A DNA stretch of 64,000 bases from Mikania micrantha (taxonomy: Eukaryota > Streptophyta > Magnoliopsida > Asterales > Asteraceae), in assembly GCA_009363875.1 (NCBI GenBank), contig CM018695.1, positions 63,111,433-63,175,432 of the forward strand, in the 5' to 3' direction. Under the pieces are notes generated by a model. The model was not told the origin of the DNA and did no database searches. It was given only the letters and a program-made list of their open reading frames with translations. Position numbers and translations under genes: made by a program. Positions 52,408 to 63,781 of the stretch are shown here, piece after piece; within the stretch, counting starts at the first letter, position 1; each line of letters opens with the position of its first letter.

Positions 52408-53800
52408 GATGGAAGTTTTCATAACTCATAAAAATGAACTAACTCATTAACCATAATCCAATAGTAATTTAAAATATAAGTGCATAGGATGGTGTCTGGT
52501 GTCATTGTCAATTTTTTGATAGAAGAGGATATTTAAGACATTTTGTAATCACTTAAGAAGCTAGTTTTAATATGGTGGTGAGAAGTGTCACCATCTAATA
52601 TATTTTGATAAATTTAATTGTTTATATAATGTTTACCTCTTTTTTCTTAAACATTTATAACTTTTTTATACTGTAATATTTTTTTAAAAAAATTGCACCA
52701 TTAAAATCGTCTCATTTTTCTCTTTAATTCCGTTATAGACTCGACTATTTATTTTTTTTATATTTTTTATGTTTTTAGGTGTCATGATCGAATTTACATA
52801 AGTATAACCAACTTAAATACAACAAATTAATTTGAAATATTTTTTAACAATGATAATTTACATTGATGCAATTTACGATTATGTAACACATTATTTACTA
52901 AGAAATGACTTATTATTTACAGTGATATATTTTCTTTTTAATTCCGTTTTAATTTGGACTATTTTTTATTTTTTTTCTTCCAAATATCTCGATTTAAATC
53001 GATGCAACGACCATAAACATATAACATTATTTTAATTTTTTTCTAACATCGGTAAATTAAAATAATGTTATACAAAATCAAGTAATATACTATGATATAA
53101 TTTACGGTGATGTGACACATTATTTACAGTAATGTAATTTTCTCTTTATTTCCGTTATAATCTCGACTAATTTTTTTAAAAAAAAATTTCTTATATATCC
53201 TTTATTTACATCGATGTAACAAGCAAAAAAATAACACGTTATTTTGATTTTTTTTCAAACAATGATGATTACAGTGACGTAATATACAATGATGTAATTT
53301 ACATTGATGTAATTTTAATATTGTTAAAAAAAATTCAAATGAATTTGTTATATTTAGGCTCGTTACAATTAAGGTTGAACAAAAGACGAAAAAACCGAAT
53401 CGTAACCGAATTAACCGAAAAAACCGAACCGGAACAAAATTAACCGAATTAGCCAAAAAAACCGAAACCAAATTTTTCGGTTCGGTTTCGGTTTTTCATA
53501 TTCTAAAAACCGAACCGAACCGATTTTTAATCTTGTTTAAAAATTAATATATATAGTTGGTGTTCGATCAATTAATTTATGAATTATTCACTATTAAACA
53601 TGTTGGTGTTTTCAATATTGGATGTGAGATTGAACAAAAAAAATAAAAACAAAAAAAAAACCAAAAATGAACTGAAAACGAAAACCGAAAATCGAATTGT
53701 TCATAATAACCAAAAACCGTATGTCGGTTTCAATTTTGGTTTTTGCCAAAAATGAACCGAATCGAACATAACACACCCATAGTTACAATGGTGTAAATAT
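51205..53800. repeat. Degenerate direct duplication, AT-rich, with GATGTAA motifs
   Basis: A block starting GTTTACC(C)TC...TTTTAAACATT(C/T)(A/G)TAACTTTTTTATACT and running through TGCACCATTA...CGT(T/C)TCATTTTTCT, AATTAATTTGAAAT and ACACATTATTTA occurs at about 51207-51560, 51566-51910 and 52629-53040, with a partial near 53100-53330. A larger order is also shared: GTTCGATCAATTAATTTATG with the ACCGAAA-rich tail occurs at 52043-52290 and 53563-53770. GATGTAA/GTGATGTAA(T/C) words recur throughout. No protein-coding frame. Origin unknown; possibly a decayed non-autonomous transposon. Confidence 0.75.
52329..52404. mobile_element. Partial miniature element right end plus TA tract
   Basis: TTATCACAATAAGAAAGTGT, TAACATTCGAACCATCCCCT, then (TA)n to 52404. 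Matches the right end of the element at 9858-10171 (TTATCACAATAAGGAAGAGT...GAACCATCCCCT). The left part is missing. Confidence 0.75.
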
Positions 53801-54482
53801 GGAACATTTAAAAAATTAGGCGAGACTATAACACACCCATAGTTACAATGGTGTAAATATGGAACATCCTATAATGTGTTGATTTGTATTAGCTAGGTTG
53901 CACCAAGTGTGACGCCCCGATCTCGGGCTCCCGAGATGGCGCCACTAACGACAGTTGAAATTACTCCCGAACACAAATTTATACAGAGTTAAAAGGCAGC
54001 AGAATTAAGAACATCAACTTATTTTATTAATAAGTATCTACATTTAAGGAAAAACTACAATATCATAGGTTCAAACTAAGCGAGTACAAAATTCGTCAAC
54101 AAGCCTTCCTTATGCCAATTATGCCTCAGTCCTTCCTTTGCTACATGAGGCCTTATTCCTTCCTAGTATGCATACTCAAACAAGCCAATTAATACTGGTG
54201 AGTTCTAAGTTTTACAAACCATAGTCTATATTATATGCATTAACAATTTCACCAAATCATTATGAATAAATTGTACAGTATCACAAATAACCACAATAAT
54301 ACCTTTATACATTCCATACTAAAGCATTGCCCCAGTGGTCACGCACCATCTGAAGTGATCGTCACCATTTATTCAGGCCATGTTACAACCCCTCATTACA
54401 ATCTTATTCTAAGTAGCGCTTACTGCAAATGCTATTATAATGTGTTTGAAAACCATTTTAAAAATATTTTCTGTATACCTTT

Positions 54483-56755
54483 TGTAACAACCGGAAATTT
54501 AGCACATTTGAACGTGCTTGAAATCCACGATGATTTGACAAACGAAATTATTACAGGATGTAAGTATGTGAGAAATGGTGAACGTGGGCGAAAACGGTAC
54601 GCGAAACGGGGTTACGGATTGTCCGAAAGCGAAAAACGAAGAAGTATTTCAAAGTATTGAACTTGTGGTGTCTTCGCGGTACGCTAAGGATGAGGTCGAA
54701 GAATCCTTCGCGGTACACGAAGAACGTAACATGTCTGAATCTTCTGGATTTCTTCGCGGTACGCGAAGGATTCTGTGGTTTCTTGTCGCGGTACGCGAAA
54801 CGTCAGCAGATCGCATGTGGGCTTAAAAAGTCAAGGTTTCAGCCTTATCTTCATTTTTATCCTTCTAGTCGACGACACCACCACTTTTCACGAAAAACCA
54901 CCATTCCAAACCACTGAATTTTCAGTTTTGAAGCCTCTGGAACTTTTAGATCGTATCAAGAAACGTTTATACAAGTCCAGAACGTCTTTTTAACCGCAGG
55001 AATCTGTCAGAAAAGGTAATGGTTCATTTTAACCTTCTAGATTGATAATGATTGATTAAATCTTGTTTCTGAACGTAATGATATAGTTAGGGTTGTTGAT
55101 TATTGCCTAGATGATGGCTAGGATTGGTTTTAAATGACAAACTCGAACTGTAAACGGGTAAATCCTTGTTTTGAGCCGTTGTAATGCCTGGTTTGCATGG
55201 AATCATAACAATGGTTATAATGATTTAAACCATTTGATTATGACAACGTAGATGATTAGTTTGATTAACCCTGACATGCAACGTGAAATCCAGGTGTTTC
55301 AAACTAATCACAACCATTAACATACTTATTGGAATGGTTATCTGATGTTTATGATAACAGGCAGATTAGTATGTTAAATATGGTTGTTACCCCTATTCTA
55401 ATGCTATGTTGTGATATTTCATGATAGATGGGTAATCAATAACAAGGATTGGTCATTTCTAAGCCATTAATCTGTCTAGGAACCTGTTTTGGCAGTTCAA
55501 TCAACAACATTAACTATTTGATTAATCCGAGATTTTCTTTGACTAATCAAGTGTGTTATCAACCTAATATTGGTTTGATGACTATCAAGGCAACATCTTT
55601 GACATTGAACGTTTAGAAAGATTTAATCTGTAAGTTAAAGTATAGATAGCTAATTAAGCGTAAACCAATGCAGAGCTATACTGTTAGCACCATTTACGAG
55701 GAATCTTGCTACAGTAAGACATCAAGTGAGTTCTATGAGCCCTCTTTTACTGTTTTAACGTTTTAGGGCTGATATGCATGTTGTAAAATGATTGTATAAA
55801 AGTGATCTTAACCTGATTATGATCAGGTAAGGAATGTTTTAAAGAAAAGAATGTTTTCAAGTAAGGAATGTTTTAAAATGTAAAGAATATTTTAAGTCTC
55901 AACTGTAGTTGAGAAGTAAATGATTTTCAAGAGTCTCTGAGGAGACGTAACGAATGTTTGAATTCTCAACCGAGGTTGAGAAGGAAATAACTTTTAAGAG
56001 AAGGAAAGGTGATATTGAAGTCCCGGCTGCGGTTGGGCAAGACCTGAGCACTACGGTGCGAAGGAATGTGTATGATATGATAGTTTAAATGATTTAAACT
56101 ATGTTATGTATCAAATGATGTATGTTAAGAAGTCTTGTACCGGTATGAGCCGTCAATTTCGATTGATGGTTTAAGAAGTCCTGTGTGAGAACAGGCCTGC
56201 CGACTGTGTGTCGTCAGTTAAGGAAATCTTATGCATGTATAAGTTATCAACTTCGGGTTGATAGTTTAAGAAGTCTTGTGCAAGCATGTTGACCTTGGTC
56301 AACAGGACAGGCTACGTTTACACACTGTGTGATTGATTTTATGATGTCATGTATGCTATGTATATGAAAGGTTATATGTTCAGTATGATTGAGACTGTTG
56401 ACTTCGGTCAACAGTAAAGGCTAATGTCTTATGTATATTAAAGATTTCAATTTTTATGAAAAGTTAACCTAGAACTCACCAGCGAAAGCTGACTTGTTTT
56501 AGCATGCATATCAGGTTGAGAGTATTGAGAAAGGATAACAGGAAGGCACGAGGCATACCCTGAAGACTACCCTGGCATAATTTGGCTATGTATAAAACCA
56601 TAAAGTGTGGGCTATGTTTAACATTTGTATAATATGTGTGAAATGTTTTATGTAATCACCAGAAATTCCGCTGCCATAGTAATGTAAATTTGGTTTAATG
56701 ACTATGAGTTTGATGTTTATCAACTGAGGGGACTCCCGGGATTCGGGGCCTCTCA
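54483..56755 (+). mobile_element. Inner solo LTR (2,273 bp, TSD CCTTT)
   Basis: Starts TGTAACAACCGGAAATTTAG and ends TTCGGGGCCTCTCA. CCTTT flanks it at 54478-54482 and 56756-56760. It lies inside the outer LTR in opposite orientation. It contains five CGCGGTACGCGA-type motifs at 54590-54800 and GTCAA-flanked repeats (GACCTTGGTCAACAGG, GACTTCGGTCAACAG) at 56290-56420. No coding sequence. Confidence 0.9.
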
Positions 56756-56810
56756 CCTTTATTCAAAACGTTTTTACTACTACATGCAGTACCAAAATAG
56801 TTCTCAGCAC

Positions 56811-57337
56811 TAGGGCTGTAAACGAACCGAACGAACAGAAACGAGCCCTTGTTTGTGTTCGTTCGTTTAACTTTTAACTTATTCATGAATGGTTCACGAA
56901 CGCTAACCGAACGAAAATTATTGTTCATGTTCGTTCATTAAGGAATTTAGTTTGTTCACGAACAGTTCACGAACGTTAACGAACACATATTATTTAAACA
57001 ATAAAATCAACATTCTTAATCTCAAGCATAAGGGATAATCATTAATAAATATATAAATTAAATATTGTAGAATTAAACTAAAAATAACTAAAATATTATG
57101 GTATTAAGCTAAAAATTAAAATTTAAAAATATACATTATATTTAATGAATAAATATACTAAATGAACTTAACCGAACATAAATGAACGTAAACGAACATG
57201 TTACCGAACGTTCACAAATACCTATAACAAGACATCTGTTCTTGTTCGTTCGTTCGTTAAACAAATGAACATAAACGAACTTCCCGCCGAACGGTTCACG
57301 AACTGTTCGCTGAACGTTCAGTTTATTTACGGCCCTA
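56811..57337. mobile_element. hAT miniature element (527 bp, TSD CTCAGCAC)
   Basis: Ends TAGGGCTGTAAACGAACC and, inverted, TAGGGCCGTAAATAAACTGA. CTCAGCAC is duplicated exactly at 56803-56810 and 57338-57345. The interior carries repeated GTTCGTTCG / CGAACGAAC and GTTCACGAAC words around an AT-rich middle. Non-coding; youngest of the three nested layers or independent of the inner LTR. Confidence 0.95.
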
Positions 57338-58048
57338 CTCAGCACCACAGTGCTCAACTGTTGCCCAACCGCAGCCGAGACTTCAAAACCACCTTTTTTA
57401 CTCGACCTAAGCCGGGACTTTCAAAATCATTTATTGCTCAACACAAGAGACTTAAAACATTCTTTACCCAACCATAGTCAGGTTAAAATCGTTTTAGCAA
57501 AATAGTTTTGTAGCATGCATATCAGCCCAAAATGATAAAACGTTTAAAACAGGGCTACGAAGAACTCACCTGACTTGTATAATACTTTGTCAACATAACC
57601 TCGATCTTCTAGCTTGATTCCACGTAATCACAGATTTCCTAATATAAAAAATATCCTAGTAGAATCATTACTTGAGTAATAACACTAATTTGGGTTTCTA
57701 ATCGATTAACACAACAACTTATATTAACTTATCCTTTATACGAGTGTTTAGCTCGTTTCATTAACCAAGAGGTAATATGTATATAAACATCTTATAATAA
57801 TGTGCTTAACATGTTATCATAGCCTTTGGATGTCTTGTGTTACCTCGTGAAATTAACTTAACTGAACGAAAGCTTTAAAGCCTTACCTCTTGATAAACGA
57901 GCACAACTCCGTTTAACGTTCTGATAGTGTTCTGAGCGTAATCTGAGCTTCCCTACACTTATATTGTTTCAAAGGGGGCTTATTGGGGTATTTTGGTTGA
58001 GAAAAGTATGGTGTTCGAAAGAAATACGAAAAAATGAACAGGTGAAGT

Positions 58049-58195
58049 CTATTTATAGGAACTGGCATGCGAATCGAGACACCAACGTTGTGACACATCG
58101 CCGGACACTTGCGCGACCTTTAGAGACAAGTGGCATACTTTCTGGACACGTGGCAGGTCCTGTTGACACGTGTCATGGCAGCTTGACACGTATTC
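58049..58195 (-). promoter_or_regulatory. Outer LTR promoter: G-box cluster and TATA box
   Basis: On the minus strand, CACGTG at 58167-58172 and 58147-58152 (GACACGTGTC, CCACGTGTCC) and an ACACGT-type site at 58187-58191 lie about 90-140 bases upstream of CTATAAATAG (58058-58049). Position is about 450-600 bases from the LTR start, as expected for U3. Confidence 0.5.
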
Positions 58196-58808
58196 GTTTG
58201 CGCGCAATGCATTTAAAACTTGTTTTCGCTATTCCCGCTTCATACGAACTCCGTTTTGCGTACCGTTTTTCTCTCGTTCATGATTTTCAGACACTATCCA
58301 ACCATATTAATTTGATAACCTGAATCCATAGTGAAATTTTGGGTCTATTTATGATGCTTGTTTTAAAAGCTCGGTTTAACATATCATTCTATGTACATTG
58401 TTTGCTAATTCTGCTTTCACCCAAACTAATCATTTTTATACAACGTATCTATTGTGAGTATGACTTATTTATCTCCTTGAAAAGTTATCACAGTCATATC
58501 CTCCCATGTATTTTATATATCAAAAGCTTCGAATTTTTACTGATTACGTTTGTCGAATTACAGGGTTAAAGTAAAATTAATACACCATACATAAAAGCAC
58601 ATTCATTGAATAACAAGAATGAGTTACATGGAAATTAGGATGTTACACCAAGTGTAAAGAATACATTTATACAAATTATGTATAACATTATACAAATTAA
58701 ACTTTTCCGGATCATACGCACAAATATAAATGTTTTATACTTTATTACATTAAAACTATTCGATCTAACAGTAGTAAAAATATAAATTATGGCATAACGG
58801 GACACCAT

Positions 58809-58997
58809 TAGGGCTGTCCAAAATGCTCGTCGCTTGATACTCGCTCGGAAAAAGCTCGGAAAAGGCTCGTTCGAATTTCGTTCGGTTTTTAACGAGCCGA
58901 GCATGAGGCAAGGTAAGCTCGCTTGCCGCTTGCTCGGATAGTCGCTCATTTGGCTCGCTTGGTTGGTTCACTCGTTTAGGCTCGTTTAAGTTTAACT

Positions 58998-59038
<41 letters not shown>

Positions 59039-59478
59039 AGTAATATTAAAAAAATTAGTAACACTAAAATGTTACAAGTTTCAACAATGAATAATGATGT
59101 TGTTATATTCGAACTAATTAAAAGTGATGATAATTTGTTCATATATTTTGAACTTTTTTATGTTTTCATTATTCGTACTATGACAATTTGTAATTTATGA
59201 AATTTATTTTTGTTTTGGATTTGTATATTAATAAAATTATTGTTTTTTTTATTATTGAGTTTGAAAGTGATAGAAATATTTTAAAATTAAATTTTATTTT
59301 GAAACCGAGCCAAACCGAACAAGCCAAGCCGCTCAGTTTTAAAACGACCCGAGCAACAAGCACAACATATATTTGGCTATATTTTACAAATCCGAACCAA
59401 GCCGAGCCGCTCTGTTTGTAAACAAGCCGAGCACGAGCATACCCTCGCTCGGTTCGGCTCGGCTCGTAAACAACCCTA
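58809..59478. mobile_element. hAT miniature element (670 bp, TSD GACACCAT)
   Basis: Starts TAGGGCTGTCCAAAATGCTC and ends GCTCGTAAACAACCCTA. GACACCAT is duplicated exactly at 58801-58808 and 59479-59486. Subterminal GCTCG/CGAGC words occur in both halves, with a TA microsatellite at about 59005-59036 and an AT-rich core. Non-coding. Confidence 0.93.
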
Positions 59479-59486
59479 GACACCAT

Positions 59487-59947
59487 TGGTTTCCAAATCC
59501 CAATTATGCAGAGCATCCGCTCATGTGTTGTGGTGGATTACAGAATTAAGATCCATTATATACACACGCTATACCCGCGCGATGCAGCGAGAAACATAAC
59601 ACTTAAGATGGAAATTTTAAATGTTTGTGTGGTTCGGTTTTGAGCCATAACCATTACAAAAACATTTTTTTAATTTAGTATTTAATTAAAAATGGCTTCA
59701 AACTCTTAACAAAAAAGGCCAAATATATCAAAAATGTTAAAAAGTGCATATTCATTTGTTTTGAGGGTTTTTTCTTCTATAATAACTCTATCTCACTTTA
59801 ATTTTTAAATGTTATTAATGTGAGATAAACTAAATAGAGAAAAAAAATTATGTTAGATTTAAAAAATACATATGCTATAAAAGTTGAAGAGAGACTACTT
59901 TTTCCAATATTCTATGTGGATTTGCTTTTGCTCACACTTGTTCTTAC
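59487..59947. other. Spacer with a Helitron-end-like hairpin
   Basis: About 59566-59592 on the minus strand reads CTCGCTGCATCGCGCGGGTA, very like the hairpin at 9775-9796, but no CTRR terminus follows. The rest is AT-rich with no gene. Confidence 0.4.
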
Positions 59948-59955
59948 TTCTATCC

Positions 59956-60685
59956 TAGGGATGGTAATGAGACGGATTCGGATGGGTTGGGGTAATCCCA
60001 ATCTCATACCCGATAATAAAAGTTTGTCACATATTCATCCCAAAACCCATCTTTTATTTATCAGATATTTACCTGTCGAGTATCAGGTATCCTAACGGGT
60101 TTCGGGTATATCCGTTAGTTAACTAAATATATCTATTGAGAATAACTGGCTTAAAACACGTTGGGTATCAAGTATTTAATATTTAATTTATTTTTTTCAT
60201 ACCAAAAAATGTATATTAAATATGTCATGAACAGACTGTTAATATATCAAATGACATGAAATTTCAAAATGACATAAGTTGATTAACATCATTGAAGACA
60301 AACAAAAGAAGAACAATTATCAACAAAATGGTTTAAAAAAAAAACTATTACCATTGCAAAAAAAAAACAAAGATAAAAAACGAAACAAATCACATGAACA
60401 AATTCCAATTTTCAAAAGGAAAAAAAGAAACGAGCTCTATTTACATCAAATGTATATAAATGGTTGTTTATAATCGGGTACACTGGACATGTAAACGGGT
60501 GTATATAATCGGATAATCGAGCCGGGTAAACGGGTTTGTGAACAAATCCCATCCTCTTTACATACCCGCGAAAATTTTAAAAATTAATCCTATACCTGGC
60601 CAAATACCCATCTGGATTTAGAATACCCCTCATATGTAGCGGGTTTGAGGTAAACCCCTCGAACGCGGTTTTTTTGCCATCCCTA
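59956..60685. mobile_element. hAT miniature element (730 bp, TSD TTCTATMC)
   Basis: Starts TAGGGATGGTAATGAGACGG and ends TTTTGCCATCCCTA. Flanks TTCTATCC (59948-59955) and TTCTATAC (60686-60693) match at 7 of 8. GGGTA/TACCC words in both halves surround an A-rich middle. Non-coding. Confidence 0.9.
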
Positions 60686-60693
60686 TTCTATAC

Positions 60694-62032
60694 CCATTAT
60701 ACCGATCCCTTTTCTTTTTCTTTTTTTCAATAATTAGTTATGTAGTTTTATTGTTATATTATTGCAAATTAAATTATATATTCATCTGAATTTAAGCCTA
60801 TAGCCTTTGTTTCTTGGAGAAAAAACATTTACTAATTAGGATGGTCTACTAGTACAAAGTTTATCGTTAGGAGCAATCAGAAAAAAAAACAAAAAACCAT
60901 AGTTTATAATGTAAATCTCTCCTAAATATTATAATTTATGGAGTAGTTTAAAACAAACTGTACCCAAAGAACATTTTAGGAGCAATTTCACTCCTAATAA
61001 CCGTATTTCTCATGTCAAAATGTTAAAACCACTCCTAAAGATGACACTATTTGTTGATTGTTAACACAAACCAATAGAAAAATAAACAATAGTGTTACGT
61101 TGTTGGATTGAAATGACAAGTCTAGCTCTTTATGATCTTAACAGAAGTTACAATTAAAGTAAAATATAAACACCCAATCATAATTTGACTTTATCAAAAA
61201 AAAACCAATGTTATAACGAGCTAAAATTAAAAAAAATCAAAATATACTGATTTTGCATTTAAATATCATCAATTTGTATTCATTATGTATGCAAATTTGA
61301 CAATAATAATATATATTTTACTTTTATTATTACCAAATATTTTACTATTTTATTTTTAAGTTATGTTTTTAAATGTTAAATTTGAAAGTTTCATAGATTT
61401 TTCTTTTTGAAAATTAAATTTGCCTTAATAGCACTTGTTAAAAGTCATCTTCCACTTGTGAAGCGTGCATATAGCCAGCTAGTTTGAATTCAGTGTGACA
61501 GTGTGTATGCAAATTTCAAAGTACGATGTTGATAACAAAAGAGTGAATGCTACGGTGGAAATTACGTCACAATTCTAAATATTATAATGCAAATATGATA
61601 TTGCATGTTAAAATATAGACATAAAAACACGTCATAATGGTGGCCGCTTCAATAAAAACCCTAAACCGTACTCGTCACATACTTGCCCATCACACCTGAA
61701 CAAAAAATTGTTGAATATAATCATACTATAATCACTATATTGATTATGAAACAAATATATAAAATAACTAACCGGATTGGCTGAACTTCAAAAAATCACA
61801 ATCATAAACCTTGAAGATATTGCAACTTGGATAATCTCTAAGAATCGTGAATCACTATCAGATCAAACTATTTGATGGTACGAATCAAATGCTTGAACGG
61901 ATTAGACTTAGAGATCTTGAGATTAAAATTGAATTTTTATTGTCTTTGCAAGAGAAAACCATACTCCTCTTTTGTGATCGATAAATTGATTATTCCTTTA
62001 GTGAGTTTTTTTTTGTTTTTACCAAGAGACTC
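60694..62032. other. AT-rich intergenic DNA
   Basis: No gene found. 60865-61050 has TTAGGAGCAAT / ACTCCTAA words in both orientations, possibly a decayed miniature element, but its ends are not clear. Confidence 0.4.
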
Positions 62033-62838
62033 AGGGGCTGTTTGTTTTTTGAAAAAACGTCTGCGAAGGTCTGCGAAACCTCTTATGTCTGCACCTCGCA
62101 GACCAAGGAAAGATGTAGGGTGTTTGTTTTCTCGCAGACATTTCATTAAAAAACGTCTGCGAGACCTCTTTTCCTTGCAGACATGGTTTAACCTCTTTTT
62201 AAACCTCTTCTAGGTTTTCAAAACACGCTGCCACCAACAACCGCTTGGTCCGCCACCGGCGCTCCACCAACAGCCGCCTGGTCCACCACCGGTGCTCCAC
62301 CAACAGTCGCCTGGTCCACCACTGGCGGTCTGCTCCCCCGTTGCTCCACCACTGGCTGCGTGCTCCATCGCGCTCCACCACCAACGACCACCTCCACCGG
62401 CGACCTGCTCCACCTGCGCGCGCTCCTCCACCGGTGACTTGCTCCACGTCGCACCTCCTTCTCACATGGTGGACGATTTGTGGAGGATCTGAACGGCCGC
62501 ACCTCCTTCTCGATCGCGCTCCCAACTTTTACGATCGTCTCCTTCTCGAGCTCGTTTCCCAACTTTTCCGGTCGCCTCCTTCTCACATGGTGGAGGATCT
62601 GTGGTGGTGGAGGTTCTGATCGGAGGAGTGTGGTGGTGGAGCCGTGGGGGATTTGATCGGAGCAAGTTTGGGGTGAAGGATTGGGCAGATGTGGTTGAAG
62701 AGGTTAGAAGGGGAAAAAAATCAAACAATCTTTTTAAACATACAAAAGAGGTTTAGTCCACCTCTTCTACAAAAGATGTTTGCAGACGTGGTCTGCAGAC
62801 TGCAGATGTTTTACCTCTTAAAAAACAAACACCACCTC
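62033..62838. mobile_element. Inverted-repeat DNA element (about 0.8 kb), superfamily uncertain
   Basis: Left AGGGGCTGTTTGTTTTTTGA and, inverted from the right, GAGGTGGTGTTTGTTTTTTA share TGTTTGTTTTTT. Subterminal GTCTGC(G/A) words repeat on both sides (62060-62190 and 62775-62805). The interior is unusually GC-rich for this region, with a 33 bp minisatellite. GGGGCTGTTTG starts are common in plant hAT elements, but I could not fix a target duplication. Confidence 0.6.
62235..62333. repeat. 33 bp minisatellite, 3 units
   Basis: Units at 62235, 62268 and 62301, each CAACA(A/G)(C/T)CGC(T/C)TGGTCC(G/A)CCAC. Unit length of 33 keeps all frames open on both strands, giving long but meaningless Trp/Gly- and Pro/His-rich frames. 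Confidence 0.92.
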
Positions 62839-63489
62839 AAAATCCTCTTCTGTGAATTGGTTTTTTCGAGAGTCCTCAAAAAGAGAAAAATCAATTCTCT
62901 TTAAAAGAACAAAAAACTGCCATACACGGCAGTTATCCATTTATTTAACTTATTTTTATTATAAACATATAAATAAATTACAAAACTCCAATTATATTAA
63001 TATAACAAACATATATAATATTAATGTAAAACGAGCCCGCACTCCCGCGTCACCTAACTCGATTAATCATTAATATTATTATCTCGATCACCAAGTTAAT
63101 CCAATAACACTGAAATAGTTGATAACACTAAAATTACCAACATTCCTTCCCCATTTTAGTGATATCCATGATTAACTTAAATATCTCTCACACAACACAA
63201 ACTTATGCATAAATGAAAATGTCCTATGGATTGAATTTTCATCTTAGTAAATTACACATTTCAAATGCTCGAATATCGGGGTGTCTCTATGGATTGAACC
63301 CTTGCTATCCATGTTGAACACTTGAAGGTAAAATACACATAAGTTTACAAAAAATAACCATGCTTGCTCATAAAACTGTAACCTTAAAAAAGAAAAACAT
63401 AAGACCAACAAATAATTTTTTTTAATAATTCTTATTTATTTAAATAATACTATTGTTTATTTGTAATCATTTAATAAAACTAAAAAAAT
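62839..63489. other. AT-rich intergenic DNA
   Basis: No coding frame or repeat recognised. Confidence 0.5.
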
Positions 63490-63497
63490 AAATAAAA

Positions 63498-63773
63498 GAG
63501 TAAACTTCTCTTTTACTCCCTGTGGTTTGACAAAAGTAACCATTTTCATCCAAATTTTGAAATTTTGCAATTTTCCTCCATTAGTTTCAGAAAATTAACC
63601 ATTTTCATCCAAAGTCCATTTAAACTTTGGATGAAAATGGTTACTTTTGTCAAACCACAAGGACTAAAATAATTAATTTTCTGAAACTAATAGAGGAAAA
63701 TTGCAAAATTTCAAAATTTGGATGAAAATGGTTACTTTTGTCAAACCACAGGGAGCAAAAGAGAAGTTTACTT
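63498..63773. mobile_element. Foldback miniature element (276 bp, candidate TSD AAATAAAA)
   Basis: Left arm (63498-63610) and right arm (about 63660-63773) are almost perfect inverted copies of about 110 bases, with GTAAACTTCTCTTTT at the outer end and a short loop around AGTCCATTTAAACTTTGGAT, itself palindromic. AAATAAAA flanks both ends (63490-63497 and 63774-63781), but this is low-complexity DNA. A further internal repeat CATTTTCATCCAAA occurs in each arm. Confidence 0.85.
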
Positions 63774-63781
63774 AAATAAAA

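Larger units (their letters stand above)
53908..58647 (-). mobile_element. Outer solo LTR (TSD CCAAG), antisense, with two nested insertions
   Basis: On the minus strand, starts TGTAACATCCTAATTTCC at 58647 and ends ATCGGGGCGTCACA at 53908. CCAAG at 53903-53907 is repeated exactly at 58648-58652. Subtracting the inner LTR (2,273 + 5) and the hAT element (527 + 8) leaves about 1.93 kb, with no gag or pol, so it is a solo LTR left by LTR-LTR recombination. It is related to the inner LTR: 57340-57600 is an inverted match of 55720-56065 (CGGCTGCGGTTGGGCAA). Confidence 0.9.

Noticed and set aside
62199..62619. Long Trp/Gly-rich and Pro/His-rich frames on both strands
   Set aside because: They arise from a 33 bp minisatellite and GC-rich repeats. 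Several frames are open at once, and none has recognisable protein character.
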